A stretch of DNA of 64,000 nucleotides. Source: an uncultured SAR86 cluster bacterium (GTDB lineage: Bacteria; Pseudomonadota; Gammaproteobacteria; Magnimaribacterales; AG-339-G14). This document shows, piece after piece, positions 8,860 through 19,112 of this stretch (position 1 is its first letter; every line of letters starts with the position of its first letter). The stretch covers positions 1 to 64,000 of the forward strand of contig CACEOL010000002.1 of NCBI GenBank assembly GCA_902561325.1, in the 5' to 3' direction. A program made the translations under genes and the position numbers. Under the pieces are notes generated by a model. The model saw only the letters and a list, made by a program, of their open reading frames with translations. It did no database searches and was not told the origin of the DNA.

Positions 8860-10872
8860 TCAATTTAAGTAATCTTGAATTACTGATTCGGTTAAGATTT
8901 CCGGCAAAATAATTGGTACGCTTTTTTTATCTGGATAGTAAACATAAAGCGGGATGCTTGATCTTCCAAAACTAGCAAGTTTTTTTGAAATTAATTCATT
9001 TTTATTTGTCCAATCTGCTTCTATATAAAAGATATTTTTTTTCTTAAAAAATTTTATAGTTTCTTCAGTCTTAAGAGCAACTCTTTCATTCACTTTACAA
9101 GTAATGCACCAATCAGCTGTAAAATTTAAAAAAACTGGACCTTCAGCCAGCCTTTTAGACAATTCTTCATCACTAAAAGCATTGCCTTCTTGCTGAATAG
9201 AAGTTCTCTGCATAGGCAAAGTAAAGAATAAGGAAATTAAGACCGCTAGGTAAATAAAGTTTCTAAATTGCAATCCTGCTTTAGAAGAGATTTTGAGTTG
9301 ATTTAACCAATAAAAAAATACAATTAAAGAAATCCCTAAAAGTACCAAAATAAGCTGAAACGAATCTATCTGACTACTCAAGACCCATACCAGCCACAAA
9401 GCAGTAAGAATCATTGGAAATGCCATAAACTGCTTAAAAGTTTCCATCCAAGTTCCAGGTTTTGGAAGTAAGGACAGCATGCTCGGAAAAATTGATAAAA
9501 GAATATAAGGCAAAGCAAATCCAATTCCCAAAGAAAGAAATATTAAAAATGATGAAAAACCTGGCTGAAGGATAGCAAAACCCAATGCAGATCCCATAAA
9601 CGGTGCAGTACAAGGGGTAGCAACAATCACTGCTAGAAAGCCAGTACCAAAAGAATTCATATAGCTAGGGGTAGTGATTCCAGAGGAACCTATACTAAGT
9701 AAAGAATTCAAGAAATTTACATTTAATAAAAAGAACCCAGCTAAGAAAATGAAAAGGAAAATTAACAAACTCACAACCAAGGGCGATTGGAGTTGATATC
9801 CCCATCCAATATCCATGCCCAATCCTTTTAAGAGAACTACGGAGAGGCCAATCAAAACAAACATTAGGATTGATCCAGATGAAAAAGCAAAACCATGCAA
9901 TGATGTTTGTGTCTTATTTTCGGAGTGATTTACAAAATTTAAAATTTTCAAAGAGATTACAGGAAAAACACAAGGCATTAAGTTCAGTAAAAGACCTCCA
10001 ATTAAAGAAAATAAAATTGCAGCTGAAAGAGATATGAATTCAGGATTTAATGTTGATTGAGTATTGATGAAATTTGAATCCAACTCAATTTCGTAATCAC
10101 CAACATTTGTTTTCAAAACTCCACCTGACACACCTGATGCTATGTTCTTATCAAGGAGATTTATATTTAGCTTTAATCCATCAAGATTTTTATCTAATTT
10201 TTGATTGGTTGAATAATCAATAACATTTTCCTTGAAAGGAAAAAAATAAGCGTCTTTTATATTAGAATCAAAATTACTTAAATTTAATGTAAGTATTCCA
10301 CCATTAACATTAGAGCTTACCTTCTGTTTTATTGCTTTCGGAATAGATGACTTAACTTCATTAAATAATATTTTATTTATTGAAAAGCCAGTATCACTTC
10401 CCTTAGAAAGAACAAAGCTTACTTTGCCTTCTTGAGGGATACAAACATCTGCACAAACTAACCATTTAGATATTACAGAAAATTTATTTATTTCATTAAG
10501 TTGTTTCGGAAGAGCAAGTTTGAAGAGAAGATTTAGTTCATCTGTATAACCAAAGGTAGTTAGTGGGGGGTAAGGTATCAGCTCAGGAGTAGGCCAAATT
10601 GGCTGAGAAACATTAAATCCTTCGGGAAGATTCCAGTTGAAAGATGCAGGCTCTCCTGAATCTCCAGGATTAATCCAATAAGTATGCCAATCCTTATCTA
10701 AATTGAATCTGACTATTAAGAAGATTTCGTTCTCATTACCAATTAAATTTTTTTCAGGTATGACTTCAAAGGAAGAGTTTGAAGCAACGTATTTGTTTTC
10801 CAAGAAAGCTTTAGAGCTCAAAAGAATTAACGTTAGAAATAGTAGGATTGGATAATTTCTACGCCTTGCCAT
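8860..10872 (-). CDS. dsbD: Protein-disulfide reductase DsbD family (N-terminal DsbD-alpha-like, TM, C-terminal thioredoxin)
   Basis: LVCADVCIPQEG; LMPCVFPVISLKIL; ATPCTAPFMGSALGFA; C-terminal NFTADWCITCKVNERVAL. Confidence 0.88.
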   Translation of the reverse strand: MARRRNYPILLFLTLILLSSKAFLENKYVASNSSFEVIPEKNLIGNENEIFLIVRFNLDKDWHTYWINPGDSGEPASFNWNLPEGFNVSQPIWPTPELIPYPPLTTFGYTDELNLLFKLALPKQLNEINKFSVISKWLVCADVCIPQEGKVSFVLSKGSDTGFSINKILFNEVKSSIPKAIKQKVSSNVNGGILTLNLSNFDSNIKDAYFFPFKENVIDYSTNQKLDKNLDGLKLNINLLDKNIASGVSGGVLKTNVGDYEIELDSNFINTQSTLNPEFISLSAAILFSLIGGLLLNLMPCVFPVISLKILNFVNHSENKTQTSLHGFAFSSGSILMFVLIGLSVVLLKGLGMDIGWGYQLQSPLVVSLLIFLFIFLAGFFLLNVNFLNSLLSIGSSGITTPSYMNSFGTGFLAVIVATPCTAPFMGSALGFAILQPGFSSFLIFLSLGIGFALPYILLSIFPSMLSLLPKPGTWMETFKQFMAFPMILTALWLVWVLSSQIDSFQLILVLLGISLIVFFYWLNQLKISSKAGLQFRNFIYLAVLISLFFTLPMQRTSIQQEGNAFSDEELSKRLAEGPVFLNFTADWCITCKVNERVALKTEETIKFFKKKNIFYIEADWTNKNELISKKLASFGRSSIPLYVYYPDKKSVPIILPEILTESVIQDYLN

Positions 10873-11455
10873 GATTACTACTTACCAAATTGAGATTAAA
10901 TCCTGCAAGTTTACTTGCTTCTTCTATCTTTTTATCGCTCTTAGTTGAAAAGATTATTTGCTCATTAGCAGGAATTATTATCCAAGAACCTTGATTTATT
11001 TCATTTTCAAGTTGGCCAGAACTCCAGCCGGTATATCCAAATGAGACTATAAATTTTTCAGGAAAATTTTTGTTTAGAATTGATTGGATTATATCTGGCT
11101 TTGATGAAACGCCAATTTCAGAGGTAATTTCATGAGTTTCATCATATTTCTTTTCTAAACTATGCAGCACAAATGGTGAAAAAGGGGTAACAGGACCTCC
11201 TAAAAATACTTTATCGTCATTGAGAATCGTTTCTAGTTCTTTGTCAGGTTTCAAGGCAAAATCTTTTAAATTTATTTTTACCTTTTTATTTATAATAATT
11301 CCAAACGAACCTTCTTTATCATTTTTACATAAGTAAATCAGAGCATTTTTAAAGTAGCTTTCTTCTTCATCCGTTTGACAAAAATATAAGAAACTATTTT
11401 CTAGTTCAGTAATCATTATTATTTCAATATATTGCTTATATTCATTAGAATTCAC
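10859..11455 (-). CDS. yqgE: YqgE/AlgH family protein (start probably internal, MITELENSF)
   Basis: GSFGIIINK, VFLGGPVTP, SFGYTGWSSGQLENEI. Confidence 0.85.
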   Translation of the reverse strand: MNSNEYKQYIEIIMITELENSFLYFCQTDEEESYFKNALIYLCKNDKEGSFGIIINKKVKINLKDFALKPDKELETILNDDKVFLGGPVTPFSPFVLHSLEKKYDETHEITSEIGVSSKPDIIQSILNKNFPEKFIVSFGYTGWSSGQLENEINQGSWIIIPANEQIIFSTKSDKKIEEASKLAGFNLNLVSSNHGKA

Positions 11456-11473
11456 AATATATTTTTAAAACTT

Positions 11474-12511
11474 ATGAAATCTTCTTCTATTGAACTAGTT
11501 CCTGAGAATTTATTAGCTTCGCATAAAAGAAAGCTTTATGCCGAAGACAAAATTACTCCAGATGAACTTGAATTAGTGGAAAAAATTAAAGATAAAGTTT
11601 TAAAGAAAAATATATCTCTTATATCTCACTATTACACAGATACAAAAATTCAAAAAATTACCGAAGAACTTAATGGATGTGTCTCTGATTCTTTACAAAT
11701 GGCTAAGTTTGGAAAAGAATCGAAATCAAATATCCTTGTTGTCTCAGGTGTGAAGTTTATGGGTGAGACTGCCAAAATTTTAAGTCCAGAAAAAAAGGTT
11801 TATATGCCTACTTTAGAGGCTACTTGTTCTTTAGATTTAGGGTGTCCCGCAAAAGAGTTCAAAAAATTTTGTGAAGACTTTCCCGATAGAGAAATAGTAG
11901 TTTATGCAAATACTTCAGCTGAAGTTAAAGCTATTTCAGATTGGGTTGTAACCTCTAGCATTGCTTTAGATGTTGTCGACTATCTGGATTCCGAAGGAAA
12001 AAAAATCATTTGGGGCCCTGATAAACATTTAGGAAGATATATTCAACAAAAAACCAAAGCCGATATGGTTTTATGGGATGGAGCTTGCGTTGTTCATGAA
12101 GAATTTAAATATGATGGTCTTAAATCTCTTATGGAATTGCATCAAGATGCAGAAGTTTTAGTACATCCAGAGTCACCACATGACGTGATAGATTTAGCAG
12201 ACTGTGTTGGCTCAACTTCACAAATAATAGAATATGCCAATACTTCTTCTTCTCAGAAATTTATAGTCGCAACGGACAAAGGAATTTTCTATCAATTAAT
12301 GAAAAATAATCCAAATAAAGAATTTTTTGAAGCTCCAACCGCAGGAAACGGCGCTACATGTAATAGTTGTTCAAGGTGTCCTTGGATGGGCATGAACTCT
12401 CTTGAAAATTTATTAGATGCAGTTTCCGACGAAGGAGACGAAATTAATGTAGATAACGAAATTGTAAAAAAAGCCCAGATTTCTCTTAATCGCATGGTCA
12501 ACTTTAAATAA
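11474..12511 (+). CDS. nadA: Quinolinate synthase
   Basis: LISHYYTD, CVSDSLQMA, VVSGVKFMGETAKIL, CSRCPWMGMNSLENL; start taken at MKSSSIELV inside the track ORF. Confidence 0.94.
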   Translation: MKSSSIELVPENLLASHKRKLYAEDKITPDELELVEKIKDKVLKKNISLISHYYTDTKIQKITEELNGCVSDSLQMAKFGKESKSNILVVSGVKFMGETAKILSPEKKVYMPTLEATCSLDLGCPAKEFKKFCEDFPDREIVVYANTSAEVKAISDWVVTSSIALDVVDYLDSEGKKIIWGPDKHLGRYIQQKTKADMVLWDGACVVHEEFKYDGLKSLMELHQDAEVLVHPESPHDVIDLADCVGSTSQIIEYANTSSSQKFIVATDKGIFYQLMKNNPNKEFFEAPTAGNGATCNSCSRCPWMGMNSLENLLDAVSDEGDEINVDNEIVKKAQISLNRMVNFK

Positions 12512-12512
12512 A

Positions 12513-13346
12513 TTGAAATTAAAAAAAAGCATAGTCAGTGATAGTGTAAAGAGAGCTTTACTTGAGGATGGCTTTAAAAGCGATCTTTCTTTAAAAGCAA
12601 AAAACATCAATCCAAAGAATATTTTAAAAGCGTCCCTCATATCTAGGGAAAATGGAATTTTAAGCGGTAGTCTATGGTTCGAAGAATCCTTCAAGCAAAT
12701 TGATAAGAAAGCAAAAATAAAATGGAGCGTAACTGAAGGAGAGACTTTTAAAAAAGATAATATAATTGCCGAAATAAATGCTAGCTCACAATCAATTCTT
12801 TCAGGAGAGAGAACAGCTTTAAATTTTTTACAAATGATGTCTGGAATATCTACCAAAACAAATAAATATTCAAAACTCCTTAAAAACAGCAATATCGAAT
12901 TATTAGACACCAGAAAAACTCTGCCCGGACTTAGATACGAACAAAAGTATTCAACCTTTGTTGGAGGAGCTAAAAATCATAGATTCGGCCTTTTTGATGC
13001 AATTATGCTTAAAGATAATCACCTAAAAGCTTTCGGCGGTATTAAAAAAATAAAAAATATTAAATTTTTAAAAAAAGGAGATTTTTTAGAGATCGAGATC
13101 GAAAAGCTCTCTCAAATCAAAGCAGCGTTGAAAAGCAAACCAGATATTTTATTGCTGGATAATTTAAATCTTAGTGAAATAAAAAAGGCAATTTCTCTAA
13201 TTGATAATAAATGTTTGATTGAAGTTTCAGGAATAAAGAAGCCTGAAGACATTAAAAAATATAAAGATCTACCTATCCATTATATTTCTCTAGGAGATCT
13301 TACAAAAAATATTGAATCTATAGATTTTTCTCTAAATATTTCATGA
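12513..13346 (+). CDS. nadC: Nicotinate-nucleotide pyrophosphorylase (TTG start)
   Basis: RTALNFLQMMSGIST, LDTRKTLPGLRYEQKYSTFVGGAKNHRFGLFDAIMLKDNH. Confidence 0.94.
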   Translation: MKLKKSIVSDSVKRALLEDGFKSDLSLKAKNINPKNILKASLISRENGILSGSLWFEESFKQIDKKAKIKWSVTEGETFKKDNIIAEINASSQSILSGERTALNFLQMMSGISTKTNKYSKLLKNSNIELLDTRKTLPGLRYEQKYSTFVGGAKNHRFGLFDAIMLKDNHLKAFGGIKKIKNIKFLKKGDFLEIEIEKLSQIKAALKSKPDILLLDNLNLSEIKKAISLIDNKCLIEVSGIKKPEDIKKYKDLPIHYISLGDLTKNIESIDFSLNIS

Positions 13347-14062
13347 AGCCGATAGTAGTTGTTTGTTTGTTTTTATTAATTCTTTTTGGCTGTTCTCAAC
13401 AAAATGAAAATACTTCTATGCAAGACAAAAAAATTTACGAATTTTCCTGGTGTAGTTATAAGGATGGTTTCAAAGCCCAAGATTTAAATAATGAATTAAT
13501 ATCTTATTTAGGATTCTTAAAAAATCTCAAGGATCAACATGGACTTTATAAGGAAACTAAATACTTAGATCCATCTTTCAAGCAAAAAAAATATGATTTT
13601 TCTTGGCTAGATATTTTTGAAAATGAATTAGAAAAGAAAGCGTTTTATGAGTTCGCAGAAAACTCTGAAATTCATAAAAATTGGTTGAGTAGCAAAGATG
13701 AAATAATTATTTGTGATACTCAAAAACAGACATTTTATGAAACTAAAATTACGAATAATTATGATTTTTTAGATGGTGATCAGACTTATGTAGGATTTTG
13801 TCAATTAAAAGATGGATTTGATTTTAATTACTTAATATCTGAAATTAGGAGCAATTCTATTTTTGTGGATAAACCCTATAATCAAGTAGTCCTTACTCCT
13901 GATTTCAACATGATAGATTTTAATTTTTTGATTTATTTAGAAACAAATTTCGTCATGAATAATCTTAATCTTGTAAAGAAGAATGGACTGGATAATGCTT
14001 GTGAAGAATATGAAAATTACTCTGCAAATAGTTTATTATTTAATACTTACACCATCGATTAA
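13343..14062 (+). CDS. Hypothetical lipoprotein with internal sequence repetition
   Basis: Lipobox LILFGC; two copies of a C-x2-KDGF motif (SWCSYKDGF, GFCQLKDGF). Confidence 0.65.
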   Translation: MKPIVVVCLFLLILFGCSQQNENTSMQDKKIYEFSWCSYKDGFKAQDLNNELISYLGFLKNLKDQHGLYKETKYLDPSFKQKKYDFSWLDIFENELEKKAFYEFAENSEIHKNWLSSKDEIIICDTQKQTFYETKITNNYDFLDGDQTYVGFCQLKDGFDFNYLISEIRSNSIFVDKPYNQVVLTPDFNMIDFNFLIYLETNFVMNNLNLVKKNGLDNACEEYENYSANSLLFNTYTID

Positions 14063-14075
14063 CTGAGGTCTAACT

Positions 14076-15359
14076 TTGAAAAAATATTTTTACTTAAGTC
14101 TTTTATCTTTCTCAATTTTTAGCTTTTCCGCAGATTACGACTTCTCCGGATACACCAAATATTTAGATAAAGAAATTAATAAGGGGAACTTTCCTGGTTT
14201 TGTAACTCTAATTTATAAAGATGGAAAGGTCATTTTTTCCGATAGTAGAGGCTTTGCAGATATAGAAGACAGCGTTGCTCTCAATGAAGATTCTCTTTTT
14301 AGAATTTATTCCATGACCAAACCAATCACTGGCGCTGCCTTGATGATTCTAGTTGAGCAGGGGAAAGTATCCCTAAATGATCCTGTAGCCAAATACATTC
14401 CAGAATTCAAAAACACAAAGGTTCTTAATAGCAAAACTAATCAGCTTGAAAAGCTTGATAGAGAAGTCACCTTAATAGATTTAGCCACACACTCTTCAGG
14501 GCTTACGTACTCATTTGTTGATAGGGGAAAAATCAAAGAAATATATGACCAAGAAAAAATTTATCCTTACTATTTCTTAGATAATGTATCTTTAGAGAGA
14601 CCAGCAAAAAAGAGCTATCCAGACATTTGCACTCTTTCTGAAAAAGTAGCAACTTTACCTTTAGTTCATCAACCTGGTGAAAAATGGACATATTCTATTG
14701 GAATGGACATTCTTGGCTGTGTTATAGAAAGGGTATCGAAATTATCTTTTGGAGAGTTTTTAAAGAAAAATATCTTTGATCCATTGGACATGGAAGATAC
14801 TTTTTTTCAAGTACCTAACTCAAAACAAAATAGGATGATTGATTTATATGCTCATAAAAAAGGATTCAAAAGGTATGGTGTTGAAGCACCCGATATCAGA
14901 AACATTAAGAATAAAAATTTATTTCTTTTAGATCCTAAAGAAGACAGTTTCTTTTTTCAAAAAGTTTCTATTGAAGATGGCGGTTCTGGTCTTGTTTCAA
15001 CAGCAAATGATTATCTTAAATTCGCTACTATGTTGCTAAATAAAGGTTCTTATAATGGGAGAAAAATTTTGAACCCAGAAACTGTTGAGGTAATGACCTC
15101 TAATCAATCAGAAAAAAAAGCCAAACCTTTCAAAGTAGATGCATTTGGTCAGGGAGTCACAATAGGAGTCGCATTGAATGCAAAAAAAATGAGAATGAAA
15201 AGAGGCGATAATTCTTTTTTTTGGGGCGGAGCTGCAAGTACAGATTTCTGGGTAGATCCTGAGAATGACCTTATTTTCGTGAGCATGTCTCAAGTTCTAG
15301 GTAGCCCAAATATAGATAGAAAATTAGAAAGATTATTATACAAAGCGCTTGGGATTTAA
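14076..15359 (+). CDS. Serine hydrolase, class C beta-lactamase-like family (TTG start)
   Basis: SMTKPITGAALMILVEQGKVSLNDPVAKYIPEF (SxxK), WTYSIGMDILG (YxxG-type). Confidence 0.87.
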   Translation: MKKYFYLSLLSFSIFSFSADYDFSGYTKYLDKEINKGNFPGFVTLIYKDGKVIFSDSRGFADIEDSVALNEDSLFRIYSMTKPITGAALMILVEQGKVSLNDPVAKYIPEFKNTKVLNSKTNQLEKLDREVTLIDLATHSSGLTYSFVDRGKIKEIYDQEKIYPYYFLDNVSLERPAKKSYPDICTLSEKVATLPLVHQPGEKWTYSIGMDILGCVIERVSKLSFGEFLKKNIFDPLDMEDTFFQVPNSKQNRMIDLYAHKKGFKRYGVEAPDIRNIKNKNLFLLDPKEDSFFFQKVSIEDGGSGLVSTANDYLKFATMLLNKGSYNGRKILNPETVEVMTSNQSEKKAKPFKVDAFGQGVTIGVALNAKKMRMKRGDNSFFWGGAASTDFWVDPENDLIFVSMSQVLGSPNIDRKLERLLYKALGI

Positions 15360-15804
15360 AAAAACATTCATCACCGAAGATAAGATTAGATTTAAAATAC
15401 TAGATCTCTTATCTAGGAGAGAACATTCCTTTAGAGAATTAATCAATAAATTAAAGGATAGGGTAGATTCAGAACAAAAGCTTTTTGAAGAGTTAATAAA
15501 GTTAAAAGAAGAAAATCTGCAGTCAGATGAGAGATTTGCTGAATCCTATACTCGATCAAGAAGCGTAAAAGGTTTTGGTCCTGAAAAAATTTCTTATGAG
15601 CTTAAATCCAAGGGAATAAGTGAAAACCTCATAAGCAAGATAGTGTATTCTGATGAAATAAACTGGATGGAAATTATTAAAAAAGAGTTTAGAAAAAAAT
15701 TTATAGTTGATAACGATTTTGATGAAGAAGATATTTCTCGTGCAAAAAAATTTCTCTTACAAAGAGGTTTTGAATTTGATCAAATAAACAAATTATTCAA
15801 ATAA
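15349..15804 (+). CDS. recX: Regulatory protein RecX
   Basis: LLSRREHSFRELINKL, LQSDERFAESYTRSRSVKGFGPEKISYELKSKGI. Confidence 0.88.
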   Translation: MGFKKTFITEDKIRFKILDLLSRREHSFRELINKLKDRVDSEQKLFEELIKLKEENLQSDERFAESYTRSRSVKGFGPEKISYELKSKGISENLISKIVYSDEINWMEIIKKEFRKKFIVDNDFDEEDISRAKKFLLQRGFEFDQINKLFK

Positions 15805-17285
15805 TGAGTTATTTAGTATTAGCAAGAAAATGGAGACCATCTAATTTTTCAGAAGTTGTTGGTCAAGATCATGCTGTTGCAGCTTTAAAAAATTCCGTTT
15901 CTTCAAAAAATATTCACCACGCATATTTATTTACAGGTACCAGAGGCATCGGAAAAACGTCTATTGCCAGAATCTTAGCAAAAGCACTGAATTGTTCTGA
16001 CTTAATCGATAACTCAGAACCTTGTAATGCTTGTGAATCATGTACATCAATAAATGAAGGAGCTGCAATTGATTTTATTGAGATTGATGCGGCATCCAGA
16101 AGAGGTATTGAAGACACTAAAAATCTTTTAGAAACTATTTCTTATTTGCCTTCATCATCAAAATATAAAATCTATTTGATTGATGAAGTTCATATGCTGA
16201 CTCCTGAAAGTTTTAATGCTTTGCTAAAAAACTTAGAAGAACCGCCTCCGCATGTCATATTTATGTTTGCAACTACAGAATATAAAAAGATTTTTCCCAC
16301 AATAATTTCTAGATGCCTGCAAGTAAACTTAAGTTCTGTCTCTATAAATGTTATTTCGAATCAATTGGGAGAAATTTTTTCAAAAGAAAAAATAAAATAT
16401 GATGAAAATTCCTTGAAGCTTATTGCCGAAGCTGCTCAAGGTAGTATTAGAGATGCTCTGTCTATTTCTGAAAAAGTTATATCCTTTTGCAATAGAGACC
16501 TTAAAGAGAAAGAAGTGAGAGATATTTTGGGAATTCCAGAGCCTGAAATTATTGCGAATCTATTGAAATCAATTTTAGATGAAGACGTAACAGAGGTCCT
16601 ATCAATTCTTGAAAATTATGGCGAATATGAAGATCATGAATATTTATTAAAGTCTTTAATGAATCTAATTCAAGACATTGCAATTAGTCAGTTTGAAAAA
16701 AAAGGAGCTAAAAATAATATCGATGATTTTTTAAAAACCGACCCTTCTAAATTGCAGTTTCTTTATCAGTTAGGACTTTCCAATTTAAAGCACTTTAGTT
16801 TGGGCTACGATTCGTTTTCAATACTGAAAATGACTTTATTAAAAATGGTTGCCTTTTCTCCTGAAAGTCAAAAAAAAAATTCTTTAAGAATTAAAAAACA
16901 AGATAACTTTGAAATTCATTGGCCAGGAATATTCTCTGATTTAAATCTAAATGGCATTTCAAAAAATCTACTCAAGCAAGCAAGTATTATTCGACAAGAA
17001 AATAACCTAAAACTATCTTTTCCAAAAAACGTTCTTTCTATACTTAATGAAGACCAAAAAAAAGATATTGAAAAAAGTTTTGAAGATTATCTAAAAATGG
17101 AACTGGTTTTCATCTATGACGATGAAGTTGATTCAAAACTTACTCCGGAATATGAGTTAAAAAATACAGATAAAGGAATAAGAAAAAATATTAAAAAAAC
17201 CATGGAAAAAGATAAAAACTTCAATGAAATTGTGGGTGGACTAAAAGTTGAATCTGTAAAATTTAATAAAAAAAATGAAACTTAG
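15804..17285 (+). CDS. dnaX: DNA polymerase III subunits gamma/tau
   Basis: YLVLARKWRPSNFSEVVGQDH, GTRGIGKTSIARILAKALNC, zinc-binding cysteines, LIDEVHMLTPESFNALLKNLEEPP. Confidence 0.96.
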   Translation: MSYLVLARKWRPSNFSEVVGQDHAVAALKNSVSSKNIHHAYLFTGTRGIGKTSIARILAKALNCSDLIDNSEPCNACESCTSINEGAAIDFIEIDAASRRGIEDTKNLLETISYLPSSSKYKIYLIDEVHMLTPESFNALLKNLEEPPPHVIFMFATTEYKKIFPTIISRCLQVNLSSVSINVISNQLGEIFSKEKIKYDENSLKLIAEAAQGSIRDALSISEKVISFCNRDLKEKEVRDILGIPEPEIIANLLKSILDEDVTEVLSILENYGEYEDHEYLLKSLMNLIQDIAISQFEKKGAKNNIDDFLKTDPSKLQFLYQLGLSNLKHFSLGYDSFSILKMTLLKMVAFSPESQKKNSLRIKKQDNFEIHWPGIFSDLNLNGISKNLLKQASIIRQENNLKLSFPKNVLSILNEDQKKDIEKSFEDYLKMELVFIYDDEVDSKLTPEYELKNTDKGIRKNIKKTMEKDKNFNEIVGGLKVESVKFNKKNET

Positions 17286-17874
17286 TCCTAAAATTTCTGA
17301 ATTAATTGATTCATTAAAATCTCTTCCTGGAATTGGTCCAAAATCTGCTAAAAGAATGGCTCTTTCATTATTGAGTTCAGATAAAGAAATTGGCTTATCG
17401 CTTTCCAAATCTATCGAAGATGCAATTTTAAATATTCAATTGTGCCAAAAATGCTATGTTTTAAATGACCAAGAGCTTTGTGAAATTTGTAATTCAACAA
17501 ATAGAAATAACAATTCAATATGTGTTGTAGAATCAACTTCAGATCTTTACTCAATTGAAGAAACATCTGAATTTGATGGCAGGTATTTTGTTCTTAATGG
17601 CCTTCTTTCTCCAATTGATAATATCGGCGCAGAAGAACTAAGAATAGAAAAATTATTAAATCTCATAGAGGAATTCAATTCAAAAGAAGTCATTCTTGCA
17701 TTGAATTCAACATTAGAAGGCGAGGCTACGGCTTATTTTTTATTAGAAAAATTAAAAAAGAAAGATGTGACTGTTACAAGAATCGCACAAGGAGTTCCAG
17801 CAGGTGGAGACTTAAACTATGTTGATAATAATACTCTTAGAAGAGCAATTTCTTTTAGAACTGAATTAAAATAA
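17275..17874 (+). CDS. recR: Recombination mediator RecR
   Basis: [15 protein letters not shown]4 zinc finger [40 protein letters not shown]. Confidence 0.95.
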   Translation: MKLSPKISELIDSLKSLPGIGPKSAKRMALSLLSSDKEIGLSLSKSIEDAILNIQLCQKCYVLNDQELCEICNSTNRNNNSICVVESTSDLYSIEETSEFDGRYFVLNGLLSPIDNIGAEELRIEKLLNLIEEFNSKEVILALNSTLEGEATAYFLLEKLKKKDVTVTRIAQGVPAGGDLNYVDNNTLRRAISFRTELK

Positions 17875-17878
17875 AACC

Positions 17879-18451
17879 ATGTCTATCAAATCAGATAATT
17901 GGATAAAAAAAATGTCTCTTGAAAATGACATGATTTCTCCTTTTCAACCTAATCAAGTTAAAACTAATGAAGAAAATAATGAAAAATTAATATCCTACGG
18001 TCTTTCTAGCTATGGTTATGATGTGAGATGTGCAAATGAATTTAAAGTATTCACAAATATCCATTCAGCAACAGTTGATCCAAAAAAATTTGATAGTTCT
18101 AGTTTTATTGACGTTGTGCAAGATGAGTGCGTAATTCCACCTAATTCATTCGCTTTAGCAAGAACGATTGAGTATTTTAAAATTCCAAGAGATGTTCTTA
18201 CTATCTGTCTTGGTAAATCAACTTATGCAAGATGTGGAATTATTGTAAATGTAACTCCTCTTGAGCCTGAATGGGAAGGGCATGTTACCTTAGAATTTTC
18301 TAATACTACTAGCCTTCCAGCTAAAATTTATGCAAATGAAGGCGTAGCTCAAATGTTATTTTTTCAATCAGATGAAATTTGTGAGACCAGTTATAAAGAT
18401 AGGGGCGGGAAGTATCAAGGTCAAAAAGGAGTAACTCTTCCTAAAGCGTAA
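17879..18451 (+). CDS. dcd: dCTP deaminase
   Basis: [48 protein letters not shown]. Confidence 0.95.
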   Translation: MSIKSDNWIKKMSLENDMISPFQPNQVKTNEENNEKLISYGLSSYGYDVRCANEFKVFTNIHSATVDPKKFDSSSFIDVVQDECVIPPNSFALARTIEYFKIPRDVLTICLGKSTYARCGIIVNVTPLEPEWEGHVTLEFSNTTSLPAKIYANEGVAQMLFFQSDEICETSYKDRGGKYQGQKGVTLPKA

Positions 18452-18452
18452 T

Positions 18453-19112
18453 TCAATCTAATTCCCAATCAATATTAAATCCTCTTCCGCCTTGGAAAAC
18501 TTTTATTGTTTCCTTATTAGAGTCATTTTTAATCAAAAATTTAAAGTATCTTTTATCTTCTCTTTGCTCTGTGAATTCAAATACTTCAACAGGTTCTGAT
18601 TTATAAATAATTTCATCTCTTTTGTTAAGAAAGGACTTTATTTTAATTTTTCCTTTATCAAAATAATTTATTTTAAATTGGTCATTTTTAAGAAAATTCA
18701 TTTTAATTTGAATTTGAAGAGTCAAGTTATCATAAAAATTTTCTTCAATTTCAATTGAACCTTTCGACTTTCCAAAAGAGAAGATAACAACTTTTTTATT
18801 TCCTTTTTTTTCAACTCTATAAGTTTGATGATCTTTTCTTAGGCCTCCTAAAATATCTAGTTTTCTATAACCAGATTCTAAATAAACAGTACCATTATCT
18901 ATACTAAAAATAGATTCTTGTTTCAAAGTAAAGAGGGGATGTTTACCAAAGGATGAAATTTTCCAACTATTTTCAGATATTTTTACTAAAGTTTCCTTTA
19001 CCGATGCATTTGATTTTGAAGAATAATAATTTTCATAAGGATGCAAATCAAATAAGAATATTTGATTACAAAAAAAATAAAACAAAAAATTAAATAAAAT
19101 ATTCTTTGCCAT
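18453..19112 (-). CDS. DUF3108-like exported protein
   Basis: Signal peptide; position beside purN as in related gammaproteobacteria; start set to MAKNILF. Confidence 0.55.
   Translation of the reverse strand: MAKNILFNFLFYFFCNQIFLFDLHPYENYYSSKSNASVKETLVKISENSWKISSFGKHPLFTLKQESIFSIDNGTVYLESGYRKLDILGGLRKDHQTYRVEKKGNKKVVIFSFGKSKGSIEIEENFYDNLTLQIQIKMNFLKNDQFKINYFDKGKIKIKSFLNKRDEIIYKSEPVEVFEFTEQREDKRYFKFLIKNDSNKETIKVFQGGRGFNIDWELD

Noticed and set aside
11432-11473. Upstream start of nadA overlapping divergent yqgE
   Set aside because: Both ORFs have better internal starts (MKSSSIELV for NadA; MITELENSF for YqgE), which removes the head-to-head overlap.
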